From Paludibacter sp963678465 (GTDB lineage: Bacteria > Bacteroidota > Bacteroidia > Bacteroidales > Paludibacteraceae), in contig OY782858.1 of NCBI GenBank assembly GCA_963678465.1, positions 1,550,001 to 1,614,000 of the forward strand: a stretch of DNA of 64,000 bases, given 5' to 3'. The translations under genes were made by a program, and so were the position numbers. How positions within the stretch are numbered: the stretch's first letter is position 1; each line of letters begins with the position of its first letter. This document shows, in pieces, positions 46,828 through 55,337 of the stretch. The notes beneath the pieces are model-generated. The model was not told where the DNA came from and made no database searches. It saw only the letters and a list, made by a program, of their open reading frames with translations.

Positions 46828-46953
46828 TATGTGCGACAATAAAGATTTACAACAAAAAATACATTTTACTGAAAATCAAATAATTAATAAAAAAGCAAAC
46901 TAACATAAATGTGATATAAGTGCGACAGCGTCGCACATACACAGATGTTACCG
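46828..46953 (+). other. First recombination site of the cassette array (attI- or attC-like)
   Basis: The core box GTTACCG at 46947-46953 is the reverse complement of the box CGGTAAC ending the first cassette (49236-49242); the match extends to nine bases. Upstream, TATGTGCGAC (46828-46837) is mirrored at 46930-46939, and GTGCGAC-AGC-GTCGCAC forms a hairpin at 46920-46936. The long two-arm structure of the later sites is not obvious, so this may be an attI-like insertion point rather than a cassette attC. Confidence 0.45.
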
Positions 46954-47024
46954 CCAAGTGTGAGAAAAGTGTAATAGAACGTATACTATAATTATACTTT
47001 GAACATCAATAAAAAAGAAAAAAT

Positions 47025-47726
47025 ATGAGAACAAAAGTATGGACAATATCGATTAGAATTTTTCACTGGTTATTAGCCATTGGATTCACTGCCGCTTACA
47101 TTTTGGGTGATTTTGATAGCTACGAAAATTTACATTATGCATTCGGACTTTTTGTTGGAGCTTTAGTATTGTTCCGTCTTTTCTATGGTCTTTTCGGCCC
47201 TAAATATGCTAACTTTAAGGATTTTCCTATACATATAAAAAATCAAATCAAGTTTGTGCAAAATTACTTCAATAAAGATAAAGCGTACATAGGACATAAT
47301 CCGGCAGCCTCTATAGTTATGTTATTGATTTTTATCGTAGGCTTATTTTGCAGCATTTCTGGATACTTACTCTATTCAAATGAAAGTGCAGGTTTATTTG
47401 TTGTCGGTTTTAACAAAGAATTACTCGAAGAAACCCATGAGATTTTGGCAAATTTATTTTTATTTTTAGTTGTAATACATATAGTTGGATTAACAACTGA
47501 TTTAATTTTTCATAACAAGTTAAAAGCAATCAATTCAATATTTACTGGATTTAAAAATGTTGAAGGTGAAAACTCAAAACCAAATAATTTCCAAAAGTTA
47601 TACACTATATTTTGGTTAATAATTCCATTCTTCATGTTTTATTATGGTTATAAATTAGAGGGTCAAAATAAAAGCTCTAACGATAATAAAATTGAACATC
47701 ATGAAGAAGAAAATGAAAAAGAATAA
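47025..47726 (+). CDS. Cytochrome b561-family membrane protein
   Basis: 233 residues with four predicted membrane helices (about 10-29, 38-57, 89-112, 133-158), a further hydrophobic segment near 190-207 and a charged C-terminal tail rich in His/Glu. Histidines placed for b-heme binding occur in RIFHW (14), LHYAF (38), EETHEI and VVIHIVG. Relatives act as membrane cytochromes coupling to hydrogenases or other redox enzymes; the partner here is unknown. It is the first gene of cassette 1 and almost touches the methyltransferase gene downstream. The DNA is visibly more A/T-rich than the CAZyme region. Confidence 0.82.
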   Translation: MRTKVWTISIRIFHWLLAIGFTAAYILGDFDSYENLHYAFGLFVGALVLFRLFYGLFGPKYANFKDFPIHIKNQIKFVQNYFNKDKAYIGHNPAASIVMLLIFIVGLFCSISGYLLYSNESAGLFVVGFNKELLEETHEILANLFLFLVVIHIVGLTTDLIFHNKLKAINSIFTGFKNVEGENSKPNNFQKLYTIFWLIIPFFMFYYGYKLEGQNKSSNDNKIEHHEEENEKE

Positions 47727-47730
47727 TACA

Positions 47731-48204
47731 ATGAATATCATAGGTAAAGCAACGATTAATCCATTATTGTTTTATACTGGAAAGATTTCTGGTTATCTCA
47801 CATGGATATTTTTAGTACTTAGTTTTATCAATATAGAAACAGTTGAAGTAAATGACTTTTATTTTAATAGAGCATTTTCTGTAGTGTTAATAAATGCTGG
47901 ATTAACGTTTACAGTAATTAGTTTGATAAATCTGGGAAATTCAACTCGCTTAGGATTACCAAATGAAACAACCCATTTCAAAACAAAAGGATTGTACAAA
48001 TTTAGTCGAAATCCTATGTATGTCGGTTTCAATTTAATTACTCTTTCTTCGATTATTCATTTCTTAAGCCCATGGACTATTATATTAGGAATCTACAACA
48101 TATTTGTTTATCATTTAATTATTCTTGGTGAAGAAAGGTTTTTAGAAAGTAGATTTGGAACTAACTACATTAGTTACAAAGAAAAAGTAAGAAGATATTT
48201 ATAG
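47731..48204 (+). CDS. Isoprenylcysteine carboxyl methyltransferase-family membrane protein
   Basis: Start taken at the ATG at 47731 (MNIIGKATINPLL; 157 residues), four bp after the cytochrome gene. In-frame ATGs up to 47692 would overlap that gene. Several membrane helices and the family C-terminal signature are present: GLYKFSRNPMYVGF, then LGEERFLESRFGTNYISYKEKVRRYL-type ending (EERFL...Y..Y...V.R). ICMT/PEMT-like enzymes methylate small molecules or prenylated substrates using S-adenosylmethionine; bacterial members are often linked to metal or lipid functions. The CDF transporter follows 9 bp later. Confidence 0.8.
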   Translation: MNIIGKATINPLLFYTGKISGYLTWIFLVLSFINIETVEVNDFYFNRAFSVVLINAGLTFTVISLINLGNSTRLGLPNETTHFKTKGLYKFSRNPMYVGFNLITLSSIIHFLSPWTIILGIYNIFVYHLIILGEERFLESRFGTNYISYKEKVRRYL

Positions 48205-48213
48205 AATATTGGT

Positions 48214-49218
48214 ATGGTAAAGCGAAATATGGAGTCAGTTAATAAAAATCTGAAATTTAAAGTTCAACGAATTATTGCAATTTCATCAGTTCTAATTTTT
48301 ATAGGAAAATTAATCGCCTACTTTTTGACCAATTCAGTAGGTATATTAACAGATGCTCTTGAAAGTACAGTAAATGTGACAACTGGATTTATTACTTTGT
48401 ACGCTGTTTATGTTTCATTAAAACCTAAAGACGAAGACCATCCGTTCGGTCATGGGAAAGCCGAGTTTTTATCTGCATCAGTCGAGGGTTTTTTAATAAT
48501 AATCGCAGGTTTAATTATCATTTTTGAAGCAATTAAACGACTTTTTGTTCCAGCTGAAATTTCGCAATTAGATATCGGAATTATTATTGTAGCTGTTGCA
48601 GGATTGTTGAATTATTTAATTGGTTGGTATAGCATAAAAGTTGGCAAAAAGAATAATTCAATTGCCTTAATATCAGGTGGTAAACACTTACACTCCGATA
48701 CCTATTCATCAATTGGCTTAGTGATTGGTTTAGTTTTGTTGTACTACACAAAATTAGCATGGTTAGACAGTTTAATAGCCTTGATTTTCGGGACTATTAT
48801 AGTAATAACTGGCTTGAAAATACTTAAAGAAACCTCTTCGCATCTAATGGACGAAGCAGATTTTAAATTGATTGAGCAATTCGGAATAATAATTGAAAAC
48901 AATAAGCCTGACGAATGGATTGATATCCACAATTTTAAACTTATTAAATATGGTAATGCATATCATATAAATTGTGATTTGGTTTTACCTTGGAATTTGT
49001 ATTTATCAGATGCTCATGAAGAAGGAGAAAAATTAAAAAACTTATTAGTTTCAAATTTCCAAGAAGATATTGTTTTTAATTTGCACACAGATGAATGTTT
49101 TAAGAAGTACTGTAAGTATTGTAAAAGAACAGATTGTAAGGAAAGAACCACTGACTTTATAACTCAATTAAGTTTTGATTTGAACAGATTTACAAAAGAA
49201 AAAATGGAAAATAGTTAA
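48214..49218 (+). CDS. Cation diffusion facilitator (CDF) metal-efflux transporter
   Basis: 334 residues with six membrane helices between about 18 and 205 and a cytoplasmic C-terminal domain. Family motifs: SVGILTDALEST (TM2), HPFGHGKAEFLS and LHSDTYSSIG (TM5, with metal-site His/Asp). A cysteine cluster CFKKYCKYCKRTDC lies near 298-311, beyond the usual domain, and may bind metal. CDF proteins export divalent cations (Zn, Mn, Fe, Co) by proton exchange; the ion cannot be told here. It ends cassette 1, 17 bp before the attC-like site. Confidence 0.88.
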   Translation: MVKRNMESVNKNLKFKVQRIIAISSVLIFIGKLIAYFLTNSVGILTDALESTVNVTTGFITLYAVYVSLKPKDEDHPFGHGKAEFLSASVEGFLIIIAGLIIIFEAIKRLFVPAEISQLDIGIIIVAVAGLLNYLIGWYSIKVGKKNNSIALISGGKHLHSDTYSSIGLVIGLVLLYYTKLAWLDSLIALIFGTIIVITGLKILKETSSHLMDEADFKLIEQFGIIIENNKPDEWIDIHNFKLIKYGNAYHINCDLVLPWNLYLSDAHEEGEKLKNLLVSNFQEDIVFNLHTDECFKKYCKYCKRTDCKERTTDFITQLSFDLNRFTKEKMENS

Positions 49219-49235
49219 ATTGGAAAAACACCAGG

Positions 49236-49364
49236 CGGTAACACGCGGTATAAAAAATTGCCGAGATAGTGGGTTTTTCAGGGGTTGTATCCCGCTTCAA
49301 CCTTTGTGTATCTTGATAGGAAATCGCCCGCAATCGGCAACTTTTCATACCGCCACCGTTAGGT
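49236..49364 (+). other. attC-like site closing cassette 1
   Basis: 129 bp between core boxes CGGTAAC (49236-49242) and GTTAGGT (49358-49364). Inner arms pair: GCGGTAT with ATACCGC and TTGCCGA with TCGGCAA. The left box complements the start of its own cassette (46947), and the right box complements the end of the next cassette (51449), which is the rule for integrated integron cassettes. Confidence 0.65.
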
Positions 49365-49410
49365 TTCATGCATAAAACATCCTGCAAATCATAGACATAA
49401 TAGAATTTTA

Positions 49411-50535
49411 ATGAAATATATTTTTTTGATAGCTGCATTCAATGCCTTATTTTTTTCATTTTTAATACTTCAGAAAAAAAAGGCAATACATGATAAGATA
49501 CTTATCTGTTGGCTAATATATTTAGGTCTTTACACGGGTATATATGGTTTGTTTTACAGCAAACTCTTTACCGATTTTCATCTCCTTTCGGTAAGTTTTA
49601 TCTCATTACTCTTACTTCACGGGCCATTCCTGTTTTTGTACATTTCAGCACTGATTGACCATAAAGCTCAATTCAGAAAAGAAAAACTGCTGCACTTTAT
49701 TCCCTTTATCCTGTTCAACTTGTTTATTGTTATTGCTTCTTTTAACCCGGAAATTTCGGAACGAATAAGGTTAGACCATGTGGAAAGTGAACACAGAGCT
49801 CCGCTGTTGTTTAATGTTTTTCTGTTGCTCACAGTGATATCGGGGCCTCTTTATTTTATTTTATCAATCTTGCGTTTAAAAAAACTGGACATCAACATTT
49901 TTAATAATTTTTCTTCATACGAAAATGTCAACCTCGATTGGTTGCGAAAGCTTGTATATACTTTTGGTTTTATATGGACAGTTTTAATGATTTTCTCCTC
50001 TATACACCATGTTTTCCAGATGTTTTCATGGATTTTTTGTACCCACGGGTTAACGCTTTCCTTGTCAGCTTTTATAATCCTGATTGGTTATTATGGCCTG
50101 AAGCAAAAAGAAATCTTCATTCAATATCCCAATCAGAATGCTGAATATGCAACTGAGCCAAAGACGAAATATACCGGAACATTTCTGAAAAATGATGATA
50201 TTGAGCAATATGTGAGTAAAATAAATCATTTTATGGCTACCGAAAAACCATATTTAAATGCCGACCTTTCGCTCCCCGACCTGGCCAACAGGCTGGATAT
50301 TCCTTCACATCATCTTTCACGGGTAATCAATGAACAATTCGGAGTCAATTTCTTTGATTTCATCAATCAGTACAGAATTGAAGAGGTGAAAGCAAGGATT
50401 GAAAATCCTGAATATCAGAATTTATCACTTTTAGGAATTGCATTCGATAGTGGTTTCAATACAAAATCTGCTTTTAACAGAGTTTTTAAAAAAATGACCG
50501 GATTTACTCCCAGTGAATATCGAAAACAATTATAA
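49411..50535 (+). CDS. AraC-family regulator with N-terminal multi-helix membrane domain
   Basis: 374 residues. Residues 1-235 contain about seven hydrophobic helices (FLIAAFNALFFSFLIL, ILICWLIYLGLYTGIYG, LLLLHGPFLFLYISAL and others). Residues about 270-374 form an AraC-type double helix-turn-helix: SLPDLANRLDIPSHHLSRVI and IAFDSGFNTKSAFNRVFKKM-TGFTPSEYR. Membrane-anchored AraC proteins of this type are common in Bacteroidota and presumably sense an envelope signal. It is the first gene of cassette 2. Three palindromes lie between it and the DUF6448 gene and are possible binding sites. Confidence 0.88.
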   Translation: MKYIFLIAAFNALFFSFLILQKKKAIHDKILICWLIYLGLYTGIYGLFYSKLFTDFHLLSVSFISLLLLHGPFLFLYISALIDHKAQFRKEKLLHFIPFILFNLFIVIASFNPEISERIRLDHVESEHRAPLLFNVFLLLTVISGPLYFILSILRLKKLDINIFNNFSSYENVNLDWLRKLVYTFGFIWTVLMIFSSIHHVFQMFSWIFCTHGLTLSLSAFIILIGYYGLKQKEIFIQYPNQNAEYATEPKTKYTGTFLKNDDIEQYVSKINHFMATEKPYLNADLSLPDLANRLDIPSHHLSRVINEQFGVNFFDFINQYRIEEVKARIENPEYQNLSLLGIAFDSGFNTKSAFNRVFKKMTGFTPSEYRKQL

Positions 50536-50600
50536 TACTTTGTATCAAATCAATGAGGACTCCCTAAAAGACAAACATTATAAAAAAGGACTTAATATTT

Positions 50601-50650
50601 CACGTAGGTACGTGCTACTTTACAAAGTAGGTCGCACAGGGATAATCCCT
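50601..50650. promoter_or_regulatory. Three consecutive perfect palindromes upstream of the DUF6448 gene
   Basis: CACGTA-GG-TACGTG (50601-50614), CTACTTT-AC-AAAGTAG (50615-50630) and AGGGA-TAA-TCCCT (50638-50650) stand nearly end to end. A TACTTTTG box (50655-50662, full TAnnTTTG match) follows, 44 bp before the DUF6448 start, without a clear -33 TTTG. They may form an operator overlapping the promoter, or hairpins ending the AraC message. Confidence 0.45.
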
Positions 50651-50705
50651 ATTGTACTTTTGTTCCAAGATATTTCGATTAATAACAATTAAAACTTAAA
50701 TTATC

Positions 50706-51353
50706 ATGATAACAAAAGAAACAAATTTTGCATCAGTAAGTCCAGAGAGACTTCAAAACCGTAAAAGTTACAAATCAATCTTCTCGATTGTTTTATTATT
50801 CGCATTAATGATATTTGGTTCACTCCCTGCATCTGCGCATTGCGATTCATATGATGGTCCTACAATTAAAGATGCTGTAAAAGCTCTTGAAACAAACAAC
50901 GTTAATTTAGTTTTGAAATGGATTACTCCGGAACAGGAACAAGTAATTATTCCTCTTTTTAATAAAACCTATTCTTTGAAGACTGGGGATAAAGAAGTAT
51001 ATGAGATTGTTGAAAAACATTTCTTTGAAACCCTTGTAAGGCTGCACCGCGAAACAGAAGGAGCGCCTTTTACCGGGTTAAAACCTGCCGGAACAACAAA
51101 AAAGATTGTTCAACTTAGCGACCAGGCATTGGAAAGTAAAAATGTTGATGACTTTCTTGTTAAATTAAATACCCACATTGGAAAGGTGATAAAGGAGAAA
51201 TATGAAAAAGTTGTAGCACTTGGCAAAGTGAAAAACGATTCTCCTGCAAAAGGTCGTGAATATGTGGAGGCTTATGTTGATTACACCCATACGATAGAAG
51301 CTATTCATGATATAGTTGAACAAGGAGGTGGACACTCAGCTCACAAACATTGA
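50706..51353 (+). CDS. DUF6448-family secreted protein
   Basis: 215 residues. A signal segment (SIFSIVLLFALMIFGSLPASA, about 25-45) is followed by HCDSYDGPTIKDAVKALETN, the recognisable start of DUF6448 proteins, and a helical body with KHFFETLVRLHRETEGAPFTGLKP and YVDYTHTIEAIHDI. It is histidine-rich, ending GGGHSAHKH, which suggests metal or heme binding in the periplasm; this is inference only. Second gene of cassette 2, co-located with a membrane AraC regulator. It ends 95 bp before the attC-like site. Confidence 0.8.
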   Translation: MITKETNFASVSPERLQNRKSYKSIFSIVLLFALMIFGSLPASAHCDSYDGPTIKDAVKALETNNVNLVLKWITPEQEQVIIPLFNKTYSLKTGDKEVYEIVEKHFFETLVRLHRETEGAPFTGLKPAGTTKKIVQLSDQALESKNVDDFLVKLNTHIGKVIKEKYEKVVALGKVKNDSPAKGREYVEAYVDYTHTIEAIHDIVEQGGGHSAHKH

Positions 51354-51448
51354 AATGATATCATTAATAAATACAGAATAATTTAAGAATCTTCTCTGAT
51401 GAATTTCGGGGAAGATTTCTAATTTTAGATTCAAATAAATGCACGAAA

Positions 51449-51579
51449 ACCTAACATCGCATATAGCCAATGGCGGGTGAAGTGGTTGCTTCAAGCGTTC
51501 TACCCCGCATAAAGTTTTGCAACGGTGGATAGGAACGTAGCCCGCAAACCGCCACTGGTCATATGCGTAACCGTTATGC
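51449..51579 (+). other. attC-like site closing cassette 2
   Basis: 131 bp between ACCTAAC (51449-51455) and GTTATGC (51573-51579). Arms GCATAT/ATATGC and CCAATGGCGG/CCGCCACTGG (one mismatch) pair. AAACCTAAC at its left is the exact complement of GTTAGGTTT at the start of the cassette (49358). The remaining bases to 51743 hold no gene. Confidence 0.65.
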
Positions 51580-51743
51580 GTCACCCTAAGAAAGACGGCC
51601 GTGCCATATTGAACTGACAAAAATTACCATCCCAACCGCACATTTAGCACATTTGGTTTTGCCCGAAACACAAGCCAACGCTTCGCAAAACCAAAAGAGC
51701 TAAATCTCCCACCGCTAACAAAAATGACGACTTATTGAAAACT

Positions 51744-51787
51744 TTATTTAAGAATTTGCTTAAATAAGAAAACTGTTTGTATCTTTA
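51744..51787 (+). promoter_or_regulatory. Promoter and ArsR-type operator of the mercury operon
   Basis: A perfect 9-bp inverted repeat, TTATTTAAG (51744-51752) and CTTAAATAA (51759-51767), has the layout of SmtB/ArsR operators. Inside it, TTTG at 51755-51758 is a -33 box, 21 bp before TATCTTTA (51780-51787, one mismatch to TAnnTTTG). Bound regulator would cover the -33 box and block transcription until metal binds. Confidence 0.65.
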
Positions 51788-51817
51788 CTGCGTATAATAC
51801 CTTAAAAACAGTAAAAT

Positions 51818-52198
51818 ATGGAAAACAATAAATCGTGTATCAGGGTGTTTGCTGACAAAGTTCAGATAGACAATTGTAGGGAAATACTTAAAGCCAATGA
51901 TAAGGCATTTGGTCTGTTGAGTGGTTTGTTGGCACTTGCAGGAAATGAAGTTAGATTAAAAATTTTATTTCTATTGAAAAAAGAAAACGAACTCTGCCCT
52001 TGCGACTTATCAGACATTTTAGGAATGAGCATTCCAGCCGTTTCACAGCATCTGAGAAAACTCAAAGACGGAAACATCATTGAGACCAGACGCTCTGGAC
52101 AAACCATTTTCTATTCAATAAAACCAGAACAACTGACATTGCTTCACCCATTATTTAAAATCATCAGTAGTAAAAATTCAAAAAAGGAAATAGTATGA
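51818..52198 (+). CDS. ArsR/SmtB-family metal-responsive repressor of the mer operon
   Basis: 126 residues with a winged helix: VRLKILFLLKKENELCPCDLSDILGMSIPAVSQHLRKL. The ELCPCDL motif at the alpha-3 helix (Cys60, Cys62) is the metal-binding pattern of ArsR-type sensors. Cys7 and Cys20 may add ligands. It stands in the place usually held by MerR and overlaps merTP by four bases (ATGA). It likely represses its own operon through the inverted repeat at 51744-51767 and releases on Hg(II). Confidence 0.9.
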   Translation: MENNKSCIRVFADKVQIDNCREILKANDKAFGLLSGLLALAGNEVRLKILFLLKKENELCPCDLSDILGMSIPAVSQHLRKLKDGNIIETRRSGQTIFYSIKPEQLTLLHPLFKIISSKNSKKEIV

Positions 52199-52860
52199 AT
52201 AAAGATTCAAAATCAGGAAAACTTGCAGGAGCAAGTATCCTTTCAGCCATTGCGGCATCACTTTGCTGCATTACACCAGTTTTAGCACTTATATCAGGAG
52301 CAGGAGGCATTGCATCATCATTTTCTTGGTTAGAACCTGCAAGACCGTATTTACTTGGCATTACAGTTTTAGTATTGGGCTTTGCTTGGTATCAAAAACT
52401 AAAACCCCGTACAGCCGAAGAAATACAATGTGCTTGTGAAGAAGATGAGAAACCGCCTTTTATGCAAACCAAAAAGTTTTTAGGAATTGTAACAGTATTT
52501 GCATTTCTGATGATGGCTTTTCCCTACTACGGACACATTTTTTACCCGAAAGCAGACAAAGAAATTGTTGTTTCATTTGATAATATTAAAGAAGTGACAT
52601 TTAATGTAAGCGGAATGACTTGTGCAAGTTGCGAAGAACACGTAAAACACGCAGTTAATGAATTACCAGGAATTGTAAGCGTTTCGGCTAACAGCATTGA
52701 TGGAACAGCAAATGTAAAATTTGACAAATCTAAAACTGATAAATCTACAATCACAAAAGCGATAAATGGAACAGGTTACACAGTTTCGGGAGAAGTAGTA
52801 AAATACAATCCTGCACATGGTGAAGCAGGTCACATTTGTGGACCAAATGGTTGTAAATAA
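52195..52860 (+). CDS. merTP: MerTP mercuric transport fusion protein
   Basis: 221 residues. The N-terminal MerT part has three membrane helices (about 11-30, 50-66, 95-113), the vicinal pair Cys24-Cys25 in SLCCITPVL and the loop pair Cys79/Cys81 (QCACEE). The C-terminal part (about 133-205) is a MerP/HMA domain with GMTCASC (Cys143, Cys146). It would take Hg(II) in the periplasm and hand it inward to MerA. Fusion of MerT and MerP is known in Bacteroidota mer operons. Start overlaps the arsR stop, 42 bp before merA. Confidence 0.92.
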   Translation: MNKDSKSGKLAGASILSAIAASLCCITPVLALISGAGGIASSFSWLEPARPYLLGITVLVLGFAWYQKLKPRTAEEIQCACEEDEKPPFMQTKKFLGIVTVFAFLMMAFPYYGHIFYPKADKEIVVSFDNIKEVTFNVSGMTCASCEEHVKHAVNELPGIVSVSANSIDGTANVKFDKSKTDKSTITKAINGTGYTVSGEVVKYNPAHGEAGHICGPNGCK

Positions 52861-52902
52861 TTTTAGCATCGTATTAACAATAAATTTTTAAACAGAGTAG
52901 AT

Positions 52903-54546
52903 ATGAAATTTACAGAATTTAAAATAAAAGGCATGACTTGTGACCATTGTGCACAGACTATCGCTAAACAATTTGATAGGAAAGAAGGTATTAGCTCAAA
53001 CAATATCAGCTATCCTGATGGGAATGGAAAATTTGAATATGACCCCGAAAAAATCAGCAAAGAGGAAATTGTCGAAATTATTAATAGCACAGGACATTAC
53101 AAGGTGATTGGCGAAGTTGAGCAGCAAGGTAATGAAAGTTCAACTTTTGACCTGATAATAATTGGTGGCGGTTCGGCAGCATTTTCGGCAACTATAAAAG
53201 CTGAAAGTTTGGGCTTGACTACTCTAATGGTGAATGATGGTTTGGACTTTGGCGGTACTTGTGTGAATGTGGGTTGTGTGCCTTCCAAAAATTTAATCCG
53301 TGCAGGCGAAACAGTTTTTCACGCTACACATTCCAACTTTGTAGGCATCAAACCAAAAGGTGTTGATATTGATTTTGCACAGGTCATCAGAGACAAGAAA
53401 AAATTGGTTGCCACTCTTCAAGAAAAGAAATATATGGCTGTGGTGAGCGATTTTGAAAACCTGACTATGCTAAAAGGTTGGGCGACTTTCAAAGATGAAA
53501 GAACTATTGTGGTGAATGGGAAAGAGTACAAAGCCCTGAAATTTTTGATTGCAACAGGAGCCACTACAAATATTCCGAATATTGAAGGAGTGGACAAAAT
53601 CGGCTTTCTGACCAATGTTTCACTTTTTGACTTAGAAGAAAAACCCGAAAGCCTCACAATTATGGGAGCAGGTTATATAGGTTTGGAAATTGCAATGGCA
53701 TACAATCGTTTGGGAGTAAAAGTGCGTATCATTGAATTTACCGACCGTGTTTTAAGAACCCAAACACCAGACATCAGTGAAACATTGGAAACCCAGATGC
53801 GAAACGAAGGCATTGAAATCTTACCCAACTTTCGGGCAATAAAGTTTGAGAAGAACGGAGAAGACACTATTATTCATTGTAAATGTCCTGATGGTTCTTT
53901 TACGCAGCTTGTAGAAAAAGGTAAGGTTGTTATTGCAACTGGGACAAAGCCCAATACAAGCAAATTAGGGCTGAACAATATCGGGTTGGAATTAACTAAA
54001 AGCGGGCATATTGCTGTAAATGAGAAGATGGAAACCAATATATCTAACATTTACGCCGCAGGAGATGTAACTAACACTCCAGCATTTGTCTATACAGCCG
54101 CATTTGAAGGTAAAACTGCCGTTGAAAATGCCTTTACGGGAGCGGGAAACAATGCGGACTATTCTTCCTTGCCTTGGGTAGTTTTTACCGACCCACAAAT
54201 AGCAGGTGCAGGAATGGACGAAGTATTGGCAAAAGCAAAAGGAGTTCCCTTTGAAGTTTCCAAATTAGAACTAAAAGATGTGCCGAGAGCCATAGCTGCA
54301 AACGACACAAGGGGATTTATCAAACTGCTTCGCAACGCCGAAACCGACAAATTGATAGGTGCAAGAGTAGTTGCTCCAGAAGGCGGAGAACTTATTCAAC
54401 AATTAAGTATGGCTATCAAATATGGAGTAACAGTTAAAGACTTGGCGGACAGTTTCTACCCTTATCTGACTTTGGGAGAAGGCATCAAATTAGCAGCGAT
54501 AACTTTCGGAAAAGACATATCGAAATTGAGTTGCTGTGCCAGTTAG
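52903..54546 (+). CDS. merA: Mercury(II) reductase MerA
   Basis: 547 residues. N-terminal HMA domain with GMTCDHC (Cys13, Cys16), then a flavoprotein disulfide reductase: FAD motif IIIGGGSAA (85-93), redox pair GGTCVNVGCVPSK (Cys120, Cys125), NAD(P)H motif IMGAGYIGLE, AAGDV, and the C-terminal vicinal pair LSCCAS (Cys544, Cys545) that defines MerA against other reductases. It reduces Hg(II) to volatile Hg(0) in the cytoplasm with NADPH. Last gene of cassette 3; the attC-like site begins 126 bp after the stop. Confidence 0.96.
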   Translation: MKFTEFKIKGMTCDHCAQTIAKQFDRKEGISSNNISYPDGNGKFEYDPEKISKEEIVEIINSTGHYKVIGEVEQQGNESSTFDLIIIGGGSAAFSATIKAESLGLTTLMVNDGLDFGGTCVNVGCVPSKNLIRAGETVFHATHSNFVGIKPKGVDIDFAQVIRDKKKLVATLQEKKYMAVVSDFENLTMLKGWATFKDERTIVVNGKEYKALKFLIATGATTNIPNIEGVDKIGFLTNVSLFDLEEKPESLTIMGAGYIGLEIAMAYNRLGVKVRIIEFTDRVLRTQTPDISETLETQMRNEGIEILPNFRAIKFEKNGEDTIIHCKCPDGSFTQLVEKGKVVIATGTKPNTSKLGLNNIGLELTKSGHIAVNEKMETNISNIYAAGDVTNTPAFVYTAAFEGKTAVENAFTGAGNNADYSSLPWVVFTDPQIAGAGMDEVLAKAKGVPFEVSKLELKDVPRAIAANDTRGFIKLLRNAETDKLIGARVVAPEGGELIQQLSMAIKYGVTVKDLADSFYPYLTLGEGIKLAAITFGKDISKLSCCAS

Positions 54547-54671
54547 CCCGCCCCAAAGGCACACACTCTTGCAAGTCGCACATGCCACTACTTGACCAAA
54601 ACTTGCAAGAGAGAGTGTCTTTCCCTACACATAGAAAAAAGGATATATGGGAAGAAAAATAAAGGGCGAAC

Positions 54672-54802
54672 GCATAACACGCGGTATAGTTAATTGCCGG
54701 TTCAGTGGGTATTCGAGTGGCACAGCCCGTATCAAAAGTAGTTGTAACTTGACAGGAAAGTGCTTCTAAATCGGCAACTAACCATACCGCCAACCGTTAT
54801 GG
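54672..54802 (+). other. attC-like site closing cassette 3 (mer cassette)
   Basis: 131 bp between GCATAAC (54672-54678) and GTTATGG (54796-54802). Arms GCGGTAT/ATACCGC and TTGCCG/CGGCAA pair. ACGCATAAC at its left is the exact complement of GTTATGCGT at the start of the mer cassette (51573). The arms are close to those of the site at 49236 (both ACGCGGTATA at left). Confidence 0.65.
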
Positions 54803-54837
54803 CCTATAGTAAAAAAAGGAAAAAGACGGATTTATTG

Positions 54838-54980
54838 GCTGAAAAATCTTTGACGAACTGTCCGCTTTGTCTCGACTTTTTGACTTTTCTGTAACGACAG
54901 AATTTGCTAGATTTCGTAGTTTTGCTCGGCAGACAATTCCTCGCAGATTTTCTAAGGAAAGAATTGGACTTTTAGCTTTT
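54838..54980 (+). repeat. Non-coding module shared with 62802-62945 (copy 1)
   Basis: Starting at GCTGAAAAATC and including GAACTGTCCGC and GACAATTCCTCGC, about 140 bp matches the stretch at 62802-62945 with scattered changes. Both lie between an attC-like site and the first gene of a cassette. The ends (GAACTGTCCGC / GCAGACAATTC) are nearly complementary, so it may fold or be a remnant of a small element. No gene is seen in it. Confidence 0.55.
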
Positions 54981-55043
54981 ACGACTATAAACCAGAACGA
55001 CTGAAATCATAATGAACTGAAACAATTTTTATCGTCGAAAAAA

Positions 55044-55337
55044 ATGAAGAACGAACTTTATACTTATATTTTGGAATTTAAAGGTGGTACTTATATTACT
55101 CAAGTATTATGCGAGTCATTGGATGATTCCCTTTCTGCTTGGTTAACCCAAATAGAAAAAGAAATAAAAGAAATTAAAAACATTGGCATTAAGACGATTA
55201 ATCAAATTAGACAGCAATTAAAAAATAACGAAATTGATAAACCTAGTTTATTGACTGGACTCAAAAATGTTTGGTATGTTGGTATATCGACTAATATTGG
55301 ATTTTTATTTATCAATATTGTAATGACTGTTCAGTGA
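55044..55337 (+). CDS. Hypothetical protein of cassette 4 (97 residues)
   Basis: Begins MKNELYTYILEFKGGTYITQV; a soluble alpha/beta-looking N-terminal half (VLCESLDDSLSAWLTQIEKEIKEIKN) and a C-terminal strand-rich part (LKNVWYVGISTNIGFLFINIV). No signal peptide and no motif I recognise. It is the only gene between the attC-like site at 54672-54802 and the one interrupted by the IS91-like element at 55492. It follows the pattern of small unknown proteins carried by integron cassettes. Confidence 0.6.
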   Translation: MKNELYTYILEFKGGTYITQVLCESLDDSLSAWLTQIEKEIKEIKNIGIKTINQIRQQLKNNEIDKPSLLTGLKNVWYVGISTNIGFLFINIVMTVQ

